From: Rebecca billardiae RCC1528
Lineage: Eukaryota > Haptophyta
Direction of reading: 5' to 3'
Length of the DNA stretch: 64,000 nucleotides
NCBI GenBank assembly: GCA_965240325.2
Contig: OZ251231.1
Location: 62,001-126,000, forward strand
How positions within the stretch are numbered: the first letter of the stretch is position 1; every line of letters begins with the position of its first letter. A program made the translations under genes and the position numbers. Shown here one piece after another: positions 51,589 to 61,915 of the stretch. Under the pieces are notes generated by a model. It made no database searches, had not been told where the DNA came from, and saw only the letters and a program-made list of their open reading frames with translations.

Positions 51589-52626
51589 TCAGTCCAGCAC
51601 CGCCAGCAGCACATCCATGGGAACGGTCGTCGTGTCGTCCATGCGCCAGGTGGTCTTGTCGTGCTGCGCCGTCGTGAGCGCCGCGTCGCACCCGCCCTGG
51701 AGCGCGCCTGCGGCAAGGAGGCGGGGCTTGATGATGAGCTCGGCGGCGCCGCGCGGCGGGGCGAGCCTGGCTGGCGCCGACCGGTCGAGCGGCCCGAGCA
51801 TCCCGTGCACGGCGGCGAGAAAGCCGGCGACGAAGCTCGACGCGTCGACCGCTGCTGCGGCGGCCGCCGTGGCGGCCGCGCTGGGCGGCGCCTCGCCGAC
51901 GTCGGCGCCGCCCACGGCCGGCGGCGCGAGCCAGGCCGGCACCGCCTCTGCCGTCATCAGCGCGTGGTACTGGTCGGAGTCGTCGGAGCTCGTGCGCGCG
52001 GTAGGCTGCGCCGGCCAGCGCGACGACGGCGGCGCCTCCGCCCGCAGCTCGCCGTCCGGCATGTTGAAGAACACGTCGGCCGGCGGCGCATGCAGCGGCG
52101 ACGCGATCGGGATCGCTGGCTGCGGGGGCAACGAGACGGGGGCGGCGGCGGGCGCCCATGCGCCGAAGGCGGGCATCGGGGTGACCAGCGCCGGCGGGAG
52201 CGCGGCCATGCGCGTTATCGGCAGGGCGTGCGCAACCACCGACGCTACGCCAGCGGCGGCGGGAGGAGGCGCGCCGCCGTCACCGTCGGACGAGCCGCCG
52301 TTGTCGTCGTCGTCGTCGAGCGCCATGTGCGGGCGGTAGCGCCTGTTCTGGAACCAGATCTGCACCTGCCGTGGCGTCGTGCCCAGGTGGAGGGCGAGGT
52401 ACTCGCGTTGAGCCGCGTTCGGGTACGGGTGCTCCTTGTAGACGCGCTGCAGAAGCTTCCGTTGCACGCTGGTGGCGCGCCACCGCGGCGGCGACGGCGA
52501 CGGCACAGAGGGCGGTGAGCCGACCGAGCGCGCCGGACGGCCTTCGGCCCGTCGTCGCGCTTGGCACTTCGGAGCCACTGGCCTGGCCTGCACGGGCGTC
52601 GTGGTGGTCATGACGGGAGGCCGCAT
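51589..52626 (-). CDS. Homeodomain transcription factor, copy 1
   Basis: A 345-residue protein starting MRPPVMTTTTPV at 52626; no intron is needed. The homeodomain is at about residues 48-106: helix 1 VQRKLLQRVYKEHPYP, helix 2 AAQREYLALHLG, then TTPRQVQIWFQNRRYR with the invariant Trp, Phe, Asn and Arg of the recognition helix. It should bind DNA in the nucleus. An acidic DDDDD stretch follows, then Ala/Pro-rich sequence, and a conserved C-terminal block FVAGFLAAVHGMLGPLD ending MDVLLAVLD. These same parts recur in the paralogue at 53598-54599 on the same strand, so the two arose by tandem duplication. The C-terminal helices may be a partner-binding or activation region; that is inference. 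Confidence 0.88.
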   Translation of the reverse strand: MRPPVMTTTTPVQARPVAPKCQARRRAEGRPARSVGSPPSVPSPSPPRWRATSVQRKLLQRVYKEHPYPNAAQREYLALHLGTTPRQVQIWFQNRRYRPHMALDDDDDNGGSSDGDGGAPPPAAAGVASVVAHALPITRMAALPPALVTPMPAFGAWAPAAAPVSLPPQPAIPIASPLHAPPADVFFNMPDGELRAEAPPSSRWPAQPTARTSSDDSDQYHALMTAEAVPAWLAPPAVGGADVGEAPPSAAATAAAAAAVDASSFVAGFLAAVHGMLGPLDRSAPARLAPPRGAAELIIKPRLLAAGALQGGCDAALTTAQHDKTTWRMDDTTTVPMDVLLAVLD

Positions 52627-53597
52627 GGCGTGCGCGAGGAGGAGATGAGCGCGAGGAGTGGCGGGGAGCGGGGACGCTCGGGGTTGATTCGCTTTGATGG
52701 CCTGATGGGCAGGCCAGCCAATACCCCTCCGGGGTAAATGAGATTCTTTCTCGTCTCGTCCCCAATTGGTCGATTCCCTTCGCGCAAGACCACCGGAGCC
52801 AATTGCCGTACTGCGGTTCCTGTCGGGATGCGCATCGGCTCACCCTTGATCCAGGGTTGAGTAAAAGTTATGTAGCCTCGAGCGCATTCAATAGTGGATG
52901 TAATGTCATCACGCGGTGAGCCCGGTAGATAAATTTGCGCCGAGACCCATGTTCGCAGTTCCAAAATCCAAATTCGCCGGTCGGTATGATTCCAAATTCT
53001 CGTCCCATGGATCGTCGATTCGTCGGCCAGTGTGCTGCACCATACATCGCGTCACATTAGCTGACGCGAATGTCATTGAGGGTAAGCCGGTAAGATACCG
53101 CGGGTATGAGCTGGCCGCCGCGGCGCCCTTTCGACTCTTCGAGCACGCTGTCTCTCTGGTACATTCCCGGGTATCAATCGCCGAAATCATGCGCCCGATT
53201 CTTCATTTATTCTTGGTGGCCATTCCCCGGCTTCATCCGTCTTCATCAATCTGCCGTGCAGCACTTCGCCACTCTGTCACAGTTGTCCATCATACGGCGT
53301 CCCGACACAGCTCAAGTACAGACTGAGATCCTCCGACTACTCCTAAATACGCCATTGATGCGCCCGTCATCGCGTCCTGACCTCGCGGTCCGAGTCACAC
53401 ACAGAGTCACAGACTGAACCGTGAACGGCCAGCGTCCGCGGTCCGGCGGCGCCGGCTGACTGAGTGCCACTCCCGCCGCGGAGGCGTCGTGGCGTCGGCA
53501 CCGCGGGGCTGCCCGCGCGGCGGGCGGGAGGTCGCTTGCTAATGGCATCTGCCCGACCCGGCGGCACCCTGCTGACACTCCCTGGAGCAACCCGCCG
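52627..53597. other. Region between the two homeobox genes
   Basis: About 970 bp, distinctly less GC-rich than the genes at 52680-53330. It must contain the promoter of copy 1 and the 3' end of copy 2. Frames such as 52916-53326 (plus) lack GC3 bias and begin with GTG; not called. Confidence 0.4.
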
Positions 53598-54599
53598 TCA
53601 GTCCAGCACCGCCAGCAGCACGTCCATGGGCCAGGTGGTCTCCCCGTGCTGCGCCGGCTTGATGAGCTCGGCGGCGCCGCCGCGCGGCGAGGCGAGCCCG
53701 GCTGGCGCCAACCAGTCGAGCGGCCCGAGCATCTCCTGCACGGCGGCGAGGAAGCCGGCGACGAAGCACGACGTGTCGACCGCTGCGGCGGCGGCCGCCG
53801 TGGCGGCCGCGCTGGGCGGCGCCTCGCCGACGTCGGCGCCGCCCGCGGCCGGCGGCGCGAGCCCGGCCGGCACCGCCTCAGCCGTCGCGGTCCGGTCGGC
53901 CGCGCCGCGGCCAGGGCCCTCGTCCGGCGCCGGCGCGTGGTGTTCAAGGTTGGCATTGTCGGGGTCTGTCCACGCGGCGGGCTGCGCCGACCAGAACGAC
54001 GACGACGGCGGCGCCTCAGCCCGCAGCTCACCGTCCGGCATGTTGATGACCGGCGGCGCGTGCAGCGGCGACGCGATCGGGAGCGCGGGCTGCGGGGGCG
54101 ACGAGACGGGGGCGGCGGCGGGCGCCCATGCGCCGAAGGCGGGCATGGGCGTGGCCAGCGCCGGCGGGAGCGCGACCACGCGCGTCATGGGCTGGGCGTG
54201 CGCCACCACCGGCGCTGCGCCGGCGGCGGCGAGTGGAGGCGCGCTGCCAATAGTGCCATCGGACGCGCCGCCGTCGTCGCCGGCGCCGCCGTCGTCGAGC
54301 GCCATGTGCGGGCGGTAGCGCCTGTTCTGGAACCAGATCTGCACCTGCCTTGGCGTCGTGCCCAGGTATAGGGCGAGGTACTCGCGCTGAGCCCTGTTCG
54401 GGTACGGGTGCTCCTTGTAGACGTGCTGCAGAAGCCACCGTTGTGCGCGCGTAGCGCGCCACCGCGGCGGCGACGGCGACGGCACAGCAGAGGGCGGTGA
54501 GCCGAACGAGCTCGCCGGCTGGCCTCGATGCGCTTGGAGCTCCGGAGCCGTCGGAATGGCCTGCAAGAGCGTCGTGGCGGTCGTGACGGGAGGTCGCAT
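53598..54599 (-). CDS. Homeodomain transcription factor, copy 2 (tandem paralogue)
   Basis: A 333-residue protein starting MRPPVTTATTLL at 54599. The homeodomain differs from copy 1 at only a few positions (AQRWLLQHVYKEHPYPNRAQ, EYLALYLGTTPRQVQIWFQN), and the recognition helix is unchanged, so both should read the same DNA site. The acidic patch after the homeodomain is shorter (DDGG), the middle contains a unique DNANLEHHAPAPDEGPGRG segment, and the C-terminal block FVAGFLAAVQEMLGPLDW and terminal MDVLLAVLD are conserved. Copies on one strand about 1 kb apart, with both reading frames intact and differences concentrated in linkers, suggest that both are under selection. Confidence 0.87.
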   Translation of the reverse strand: MRPPVTTATTLLQAIPTAPELQAHRGQPASSFGSPPSAVPSPSPPRWRATRAQRWLLQHVYKEHPYPNRAQREYLALYLGTTPRQVQIWFQNRRYRPHMALDDGGAGDDGGASDGTIGSAPPLAAAGAAPVVAHAQPMTRVVALPPALATPMPAFGAWAPAAAPVSSPPQPALPIASPLHAPPVINMPDGELRAEAPPSSSFWSAQPAAWTDPDNANLEHHAPAPDEGPGRGAADRTATAEAVPAGLAPPAAGGADVGEAPPSAAATAAAAAAVDTSCFVAGFLAAVQEMLGPLDWLAPAGLASPRGGAAELIKPAQHGETTWPMDVLLAVLD

Positions 54600-54991
54600 G
54601 GCGTGCGTGCGCTCACTTGACGAGAAGGCGGAGGTGAGGGGCCGTGGGCGCACTGATGAAGGGCGCGTCGCCCGGTCGGGGAAACGCTGCGAGTAGATAG
54701 ATTCCCGTCTCGAAATCACGATCTCCGCCATCATACCCCCATTCTTGACTTGCAGGTATTGATACGCGTTTGGCGACCGCCAATCGCAGCGGTTCAACCG
54801 CTTTTCGAACATGGAGCCTATTCATTGACGGTACAAGGCATGACGGCGAATGAATATAGGCACTGGGATGCTATTCATTCAAGCAACCACAGGTCAAAAC
54901 GAATATGAGGCGAGCGCCTCGGCGGAGAAGATTCGCCCAAATGCTCATTGACTAAGTAGCCGATCGGCACATTTCAAAATTGACGGTTGAG

Positions 54992-55099
54992 TGGCGGGCG
55001 TCAATCTCGCCTGCCTGAGCTGTGTGCGTCTCTTATTCTTAGTAAACTGTACAGTTTACTACTAATAAGAGACGCACACAGCTCAGGCAGGCGAGATTG
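54992..55099. repeat. Dispersed 60-bp repeat copy 2, forming a 98-bp palindrome
   Basis: 54992-55051 equals copy 1 at 38916-38975. From 55051 the same sequence runs back in reverse complement to 55099, giving 49-bp arms (55002-55050 and 55051-55099) with about two mismatches and no loop. A head-to-head dimer of a mobile end, or a fold-back element, would look like this. The transcribed form would be a long hairpin. Confidence 0.93.
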
Positions 55100-55486
55100 C
55101 AGTTTGGCTGTCTTTATATTCATTGATCAGGCGGGAGTCTCAAACGGAGATGCCGATATGTTCGCCGATCGCACTGATTAATATGGACTCTATGGGGGTA
55201 TCATAGACAGTATCTGACAAAGGGTCAACCCACTATGACTGTCAAGGCGACAGGCAGCGCGCCAGCGCCATCGTGCCGACGTGCCCACGGCCCACGTGCG
55301 CGAGCGCCTTGCCACATTCCCCGCGACGGGGTCGCCGTCCCCGGCCGCGCCGACTCGTTCAATACACCCACGGGGCCCCTCCGGGTGTATTGAGCGCATT
55401 TTACTCGTCGACGGCCGCACGGCGCCCACCTCGCCGCGTTGCCGATGTTACTCAACAGATCGTCAGTGTGATTGGAGCCCCGTGCA

Positions 55487-56139
55487 TGACTGGCTGCGGC
55501 ACTCGCATGACAGGTCCAGCGGCGCCCTCGGTGGGCAAGCGAGCCCAGAGGCGCAGCGAGTCTGATGCGGCTGCAGTACAGGCCGAGCGCGAGCGCCGAG
55601 TCGCAGCCGCGCGCGCGCCACGCGCGCCGGGCTCGCCCGGGGGAGAAGGCGCCGCTGCAGCGCTCCTTCTGCCGATCACGCGATCCGCCGGCAGGAAGAC
55701 CGGACGTGCGCCCAGTTTTGACAAAAACGATGAATCTTCAACTCCGCGGACGCGAGCCCGGCCCCCTGCGACGACAGCAACGGAGGTCGATCGGGTGTTT
55801 GCCTCGTGGCTCGGCTGCCGCTGCTACTATCAGCAGAACGTGCTGGCAGGAGGACGACGAGGCCGCAGGCGGCCCGCCGCACGCGGCACGGGGTTGCTCA
55901 CCAGTCAGAGTCGGACAGACCGCGCGCGCTTCACTTGGCGCGCAGCTTGGTCGACTCCGCGCGCGCGCGCTGCCGTGGGGCATCAAGGTAGCGCGGCCGC
56001 ATACGCACGCCCGGCGCCGTGGCCGCGCGAGCCCCTGCCTGCCTTCGCTGATCGCACAAGACCATCTCATACGAGTAGCAGTGCTGTCAATGTTCCCGCT
56101 TCCCTTCCGAGTCAGCATCGTGATCCGCTACAAATGTGA
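55487..56139 (+). CDS. Weak candidate gene, unknown
   Basis: From the ATG at 55487 (MTGCGTRMTGPAAPSVGKRA) the frame stays open for 217 codons. The stretch AAVQAERERRVAAARAPRA and TATEVDRVFASWLGCRCYY read somewhat like protein, but third positions are mixed and Arg/Ala content is what shadows show too. No domain recognised. Listed only because nothing better explains the open frame. Confidence 0.15.
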
Positions 56140-57961
56140 AACGACGAGCATATTATTCATCCCGCCATAATAGGTCTGTGAGCTCGCATTACAGGCCTAG
56201 ACGATGCACTCGTCATCGCACCAACAGGCGCACTCCGACACGCCTGCTCTCGCCACGGCCACCCATGGCCCACCTACACACGGTGCCGCGGCAGTCAGCG
56301 CGCTGCTTTGCCGCCCCGCGCGGTAGCGCGCGCGCGGCGGAGTCAGCCGCCGGTGCTACCTGATGAACTGCCGATATAGAGAGAGAGAGAGAGAGAGAGT
56401 CGAGAGAGAGAGTCAATTTCGAATGATGTCTTAGATGCTGATATGACGAGTGATATACTGAAATATATATATACAGTCAAGTCGTCAGCACGCTGCCGCG
56501 GGCTTACTGCTAATAATCGCGCGTCGATCATCTCCGGGTCCGGCGACCGGCGCGTAGTCGTTGAACTACCCGCCTGGGCCGGCGGCAGCAGGCGGTACTC
56601 CGCCGCGGCGCTATGTGCGAATCAAGGCCTATATGGCCGGCCATGACCGATGATATTGGCCGCTAGGCGGCCATGGCCGATGGAAAGCGGCCAACCAGCC
56701 ATCACTGGCCGATGGGTATTGGCCGATGGCGGTCCGGCGGCCGGACCGCCGGAGGCCGCGCCGGACGGCACTCGCACTGCCACGGCGCCGGCGGCGTGGC
56801 CTCGCGGCGCGTGCGCACGCCGCCACGCGGGCTGCAGCACTGTCCGACTCTGCACGGTCGTAGTCCGAGAGGGCGGCCCCGGGGCTCGGCCGAGCCCCAG
56901 TGGCGGTCTCTGACCGAGCGTGGCAGGTGGGTCGTGTGTGTGTGTGTGTTAATCTGATATAAGATATTCAGACTACTACGGCATGTCTGCTATTGTAGCG
57001 CTATCTGCGCGCCGGCCCGGCGAGTGAAGGACGCGAGGTGCAGGCGGCGAGCCCGGTGAGACTCCGAGGGCGAGTCAGCGGCCGCACCCGCACCCGCGAC
57101 CCCTACTTCTGCCACGGCTGGCGCTTGCACTGCCAGCAGCGCCGTCGTCTGCCGACGCGGCGACTGCGGCAGCCTCGCGGCGAGCGGACGAGCTGTGGCT
57201 GCCGCAGCACAGTAGTCGGCTGCAAGCACCTTCTGCGACGAGATCATGCCCATACAGAGTCGACGTCGACGAGCCGACCTCGTTGGGGTCGACCATACGA
57301 CGTTGACTTTCTGCCCGACGAGTAGTGGTGAATAATATTGCGCCGAAAAAGAAAATAAATTATGAATATGTAATGAATACAGCGCATCGTCATCCTTATG
57401 TATTCATTTATTCGTCGTAGTCGGCCACTGGCCGATGAACGGGCGAAAGTGGGCATCTCGTGGCCGACGGGTTGGCCGACGCCCGTCGAGGCTTGATTCG
57501 CACACAGCCGCGGCGGTCGTGCGTGCCGCCGACGGTGCGTGCATTATTTATGAATCCGACTGACGATAGCTAGAGAGAGAGAGAGAGTAGCGCGATATAT
57601 ATATAAGACAGAGAGACGAGAGAGAGAGTGCTGCTAAGAGAGACTCTGAGCTAGCTAGAGACGAGAGACGACGGAGCCGCCAGAGAGAGAGCCGTGAGGC
57701 GGCGTTATCGATACTGCTGTGCGCTGAATATATCATCTATACTACGATTACGCGACAGCACTTTATTACAGTCCGAGGTGACATGCATGCACTGAGTCAC
57801 AGACACTGAGCGCAGTGAGTAGCCGTCCGCAGACGACCGGACCGAACGGTCGTGCGGTATTATGCCGCAGCCGCCCGCGGATCAACGGCGTGGCGCGTGC
57901 GTCATCCCGCGCGCGCTCCCCGCGGGCCACCCTCGCCCTCGTCACCGGGCCCACCTCGCCC

Positions 57962-59002
57962 TCACAAGTACGGCACGCAGTCGGCAAAGCCGTTGCGCTC
58001 GAGCACCTGCTTCGGGTTCTTGTGCGACGTCACGAGCCAGCGCGTGTACAGCGCAGCGAGCTCGTCGCGCTCAAGGTCGCCGGCCATGAGGCCCGTCGCG
58101 CGGATGTGCGAGAGGAAGAGCGCCACCGCGACGGAGATGTTGAAGCTCTGCGAGAACCCGGCCATCTGCGGGCGCACGGGGGTTCGCGCGCGCGACCGCG
58201 GCTGTGGGCGGCTGGGCGCGGCCACGCGGCCGGCGCAGCTGGCGCGCGCGCCCGCGCCGCGCGCGCATCCACGCGCGCGCACCGGGTACACGACGCACGT
58301 GTCCGCGTGGCGCGCGGCGAGCTTGGACACGCCGCGCCGCTCGTTTCCGAAGAGCAGCGCCACCTTGCCCAGCCGCGCAAAGTCCACCTCGTCGATGGAG
58401 CGCGAGCCCGCGTCGAGGTGCGTCGCGACGACGTGGTAGCCGGCGGCCTGCAGCTCGGTGATTGCGTCGACGGGCTCGTAGTGGCGGTGGAAGGTGAGCC
58501 AGCGGTCGGCCGACTTGGTCACCGCGCGGCACGGCGTGAGGTGCTCCACCGACTCGATCACGTGCACGTGCTGCCCGCCCAGCCCCTCGAAGGTGCGCAG
58601 GCACGCGGCGGCGTTGTGCTCGTCCGCAATGTTCTCCAGGCAGAGCCGCACCGAGCCGCAGCGCTGCGCGAGGCGCGACTCGAGGCGCTCGAGCCGGCCG
58701 GGGGAGAGGCCCGAGCGCAGCAGGTCGAGCATCGGCGTGCGCGCGATCCGCTCGCCGTACAGCGCCGCGCCCGCCGCCGCGCCCGCCGCGCCGCCCGCCG
58801 CCGCCGCGCCCGCCGCCACCGGCGCGAAGTGCTCGGCGACGTGCGCGTTCTCCGCGTCGAAGGAGAGGGCGCGGCGGCGGGTGGCGCCCGCACCGGCGGC
58901 GCGCGGCCGGCGCTCGAGCGCGCGCGCGCCGCGCCCGCACGCGCCCATCACCGTCAGGCCCACCAACGCGAGCAGCCGCCGTCCACGTGCCGCCGCCATC
59001 AT
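57962..59002 (-). CDS. SpoU/TrmH-family RNA 2'-O-methyltransferase, two exons
   Basis: Exons 59002-58283 and 58165-57962; the 117-bp intron starts GTGCGC, ends CGCAG, phase 0. It contains no stop in frame, but removing it restores the family motif VVYP|MAGFSQSFNIS. The product is 307 residues. SpoU (SPOUT-fold) enzymes transfer methyl from SAM to the ribose 2'-OH of tRNA or rRNA. Motif 1 is NIADEHNAAACLRTFEGLGG (about 116-135), motif 2 ALLFGNERRGVS, motif 3 MAGFSQSFNISVAVALFL. It resembles bacterial TrmH (tRNA Gm18). The leader MMAAARGRRLLALVGLTVMG is basic and hydrophobic, so plastid or mitochondrial import is likely. The start at 59002 has ATG twice in a row. Confidence 0.86.
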   Translation of the reverse strand: MMAAARGRRLLALVGLTVMGACGRGARALERRPRAAGAGATRRRALSFDAENAHVAEHFAPVAAGAAAAGGAAGAAAGAALYGERIARTPMLDLLRSGLSPGRLERLESRLAQRCGSVRLCLENIADEHNAAACLRTFEGLGGQHVHVIESVEHLTPCRAVTKSADRWLTFHRHYEPVDAITELQAAGYHVVATHLDAGSRSIDEVDFARLGKVALLFGNERRGVSKLAARHADTCVVYPVRARGCARGAGARASCAGRVAAPSRPQPRSRARTPVRPQMAGFSQSFNISVAVALFLSHIRATGLMAGDLERDELAALYTRWLVTSHKNPKQVLERNGFADCVPYL

Positions 59003-59730
59003 GGCGGTGCGCCGCTCGGCCTCGGCGGCCGGCGCGTCGCCGCAGGGCGCAGGGCCAACGAACGCACGGAGCCGAGTGCATCGCGCGGGAATGACCGATG
59101 GAGTCGGCCGGCCGCGGGTCCGGCAGCAGTAACGAGGACAGCGGTGGCGTGGCATACAGCCACTGGCCGGTGCCGGTGGCGGCGCAGTCAGCATTGCTGC
59201 GCGCGTTGGGGTGCGCGACATCGCGGAGCTGCCGGCGTGTGCTCAGGTGCTTTCGTGCGCTCGATTCGGGGCGGCTTCGATTCGTCTCCGCCGCGTAGGC
59301 ATTGAATCAGGCAGCGCGGTTGCGCCTAGCAGTCGCACCATGCTTCCATCGCGCCGGACCTTTGCGGCATGACGCCCATGGCCATATGTTCGTTGCAGCG
59401 ATCTGGGCTGCGAAACAAAAGCGCAATGGGGCCCGCGGCGGGTGAGCATCGCGGTGGCTTGCGGGGTGAATTTGCCTCGCCGGGTCGCCGGCGGACGGAT
59501 TCATCCTCCGCCGCGCGAGCCGCGTGCTGGCTCATTCCATCAGCAAATAACATGGTCTGAGTCGTGCGCAAATTAACTGACGATGACTAGCTGCCAACGC
59601 ACGTTGGCCAGTACGTACTACGTCTGGCGTAGTGCCCGGCGTCGTGCTCGGCAGCCCTTAACTGGTCCGTCTGGACTCGTGCCGTAAGCAGGCTTCGATC
59701 TACTGCAGACTACTGGCGTACTACTATCGG

Positions 59731-59775
59731 CTGCCTGAGCTGTGTGCGTCTCTTATTCTTATATTAGTAAACTGT
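59731..59775. repeat. Dispersed repeat, copy 3 (partial)
   Basis: CTGCCTGAGCTGTGTGCGTC followed by TCTTATTCTTA and, after a small ATATTA-type insertion, AGTAAACTGTA. It matches the right two-thirds of copies 1 and 2 in the same orientation; the left third is missing. Confidence 0.9.
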
Positions 59776-60012
59776 AGTGGCGTATAGTACTAGTAGCAGC
59801 AGTATAGTAATATACACGGCCGGTAGTTCACGACGACGCCTCTGCTACTACTGTACTGTTTACGACAGGCTAGTAGTCACAATCACTCACAGCGCTCATT
59901 GATAGCACTGTCACTCTGATGAGTCAGTCACTCTCAGTGAGTGACTACAGACTAGTGACACTCGGACAGCTGCCGAGCAATCGTCAAGCAAGTATATACT
60001 TATTCTATACTA

Positions 60013-60049
<37 letters not shown>

Positions 60050-60064
60050 TCTAGAGAGACGAGT

Positions 60065-60133
<69 letters not shown>
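60065..60133. repeat. TTA/TA microsatellite
   Basis: A few TTA units run into about 27 TA dinucleotides, the longest simple tract in the window. A GA tract precedes it by about 20 bp. Confidence 0.95.
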
Positions 60134-60135
<2 letters not shown>

Positions 60136-60487
60136 GTATATTACGCCGCCGCCGGGTCCGATTCACGGCGGGCGATTGACTGCTTCGATAGCAGTCATAA
60201 GCGCTCGCAGCGTCGTCGTTGTAGCAGGCGTAGTCGAAGCCCGCCGCCGAGCTGCTGAATCTAGGAATAATGAACGGCAAGCAGCCTGCCGTATGGCGGT
60301 CGGGGCGCGGGACGGCGGCGGCCTCCGCGGTCGCCTCACAGCAACCGCTCTGCTGACGGCCGTCGTCGTCACGAGCTGCCCAGCGCGGCGCGCTGGGCGC
60401 GATCGCCCGGCGGCACCGCGCGCGCGGCGGCGCGGCGCGATGCACGGCGCCCACCGGGCGGGGCTCGGCGGCGGCGCGCGCCGCTCA

Positions 60488-61292
60488 TCACACGAGCGCG
60501 GCGCCGCCCCCGACGGGCGGGTGCTGCGCGCGCCGGCCGCTCGCCGCGTCGACGTGCAGCCGCGCGGCGGTGGCGCCGCGCGGCTTGGCGGGCGCGGCGC
60601 GCGGCGGCGCGGCGCCGTGCTGCGCCGCCGCCTGCTCGTGCAGCGCCTTCGCGCCGTACACGTACCACCCGCCCAGCCCCATCAGGATGGCGATGTTGAC
60701 GGGCAAAGTGTACAGGCCGCTGCCGTCAAGCGCGACAAACGCGCCGCGCTCCGCGCCGCGCGTGAGCTCGAAGATGGCGACGCCGACGTGGAAGAGGACG
60801 ACGCCGCCGAGCAGCACCGCCGCCATCCGCCAATACAGCCCGAGCCGCGCCTCGTCGCTCCTGTGCATCGCGTACAGCCCGTACGTGAAGAGCGCCACCT
60901 CCGCCCCTCCGATCAGCAGGACAAGCACGTGCCCGAACGCGTGCCCCGGGTCGTACGACTCGTCGTACGCGCCGATGCGCACGGTGACCGCGACAAAGAC
61001 CGAGACGGCTATGCTCACCATCGCGTGGCCAAGCAGGTACGCCGTGCAGATCACCATCCCCTGCGGCGCGGCGCGGCGCGCGGCGCACGCGCGCAAACGC
61101 GCGGCACGGTGCGGCGCGGAGGGATCAGCCGCGCGCCGCGCGCGCGCCGGCGGCGCCGGCGGCGCGCGGGGCAAAGCGCGATCCGCGCACCGTGGAGAGG
61201 TCGCAGCAGCAGCAGCTGTCGGGCGGGAGGCACGGCCGGCCGAGCGCCGCCGCCGGCGGCGCGGCGCCAGCCGCGTCGCGCGTGGCCCCCAT
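60488..61292 (-). CDS. Four-helix membrane protein of unknown function, two exons
   Basis: Exons 61292-61191 and 61060-60488 joined over a 130-bp GTGCGC...CGCAG intron, phase 0, to give 224 residues. The N-terminus MGATRDAAGAAPP leads to a four-cysteine run (PPDSCCCCDLST), a likely palmitoylation or metal site. Four hydrophobic segments follow in exon 2: VICTAYLLGHAMVSIAVSVF, GHVLVLLIGGAEVALFTYGL, YWRMAAVLLGGVVLFHVGVA and TLPVNIAILMGLGGWYVYG. The first three contain a histidine (GHAM, GHV, FHV), which would suit haem or metal binding, but I cannot name a family. The tail is Ala/Pro/Arg-rich and polar. No neighbour clarifies the role. Confidence 0.7.
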
Positions 61293-61915
61293 CGTGGCAG
61301 CGATGCCTCAAGTTTTCAGCTGGGGCGGCTTGGGGCTGGTTCCAACGAATCCACGCCGCTGATTGCACGCGGATTCGCGCGCTCAGCCTCGTCGTTGGCA
61401 CGCGACGAGGTACGCTTTTTCGAACCGAAGAAGACCGCTCCGGCTGCTGCCATATTGATTATTTTTCGATTCTCATCGGCACGTCAATTTTCAGTCGCAA
61501 GGTCGCAACTCGCAGTGACTCGCAAGGAGTCGCAGCGCCAACGGCCTCTCGCCGGGCCGAAAGGGAAGCGCTGAGGGTCCAGACTCAGAGCGGCCCGACG
61601 CCGGTTCCTGATGCCGACACAAGGACAGTGTCAGCAGCATTGATTGACCTGCATTGAGAAGCTGCCTCTTGGGACGGGGCCGCGAGCGGGCGCGGCTGCC
61701 CCAACCCGGCTGCCCCAGCGCGCGAGGCCCGCTGCTGCCACCGCCGCCGGGACGCCGCCGCCGGCTGGCAGCGCGGGCTCACTGGCTGTTAGCGGCAGGC
61801 GCAGTAGCGGGCAGTGAGATTCATGAACGCGCCCACCGAGCGATCGACGACGCCGTGCTCAAAGCCTGCGCGCGCGCGCCGTCGCTCGGGCGCGCGTGCA
61901 GGCCGGGGCGGGCGC
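61293..61915. other. Intergenic, 620 bp
   Basis: This is the 5' flank of the four-helix gene and the 3' flank of the next minus-strand gene. An AT-richer stretch lies at 61440-61520. No feature recognised. Confidence 0.35.

Larger units (their letters stand above)
54600..57961. other. Gene-poor 3.4 kb with palindrome, hairpin and GA/GT microsatellites
   Basis: No gene is firmly supported. The region holds the 98-bp palindrome (55002-55099), an 11-bp-stem hairpin TCAATACACCC/GGGTGTATTGA (55359-55393), GA tracts (about 56381-56411, 57571-57640), a GT tract (56936-56949) and clustered TGGCCGATG motifs (56640-56735, recurring at about 57420-57480). The plus-strand frame 55487-56139 is a weak gene candidate listed separately. 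Confidence 0.45.
59003..60487. other. Intergenic, 1.5 kb, simple repeats
   Basis: Contains copy 3 of the dispersed repeat (59731-59775), a GA tract (about 60016-60045) and a long TTA/TA tract (about 60065-60133). No coding frame or RNA gene is supported. Confidence 0.45.

Noticed and set aside
52916-53326. 136-codon plus frame between the homeobox genes
   Set aside because: Begins with GTG, lacks gene-like third positions and an equally plausible frame exists on the other strand.
57542-57740. GA-rich tracts as splice or promoter elements
   Set aside because: They are plain microsatellites with no consistent position relative to any gene.
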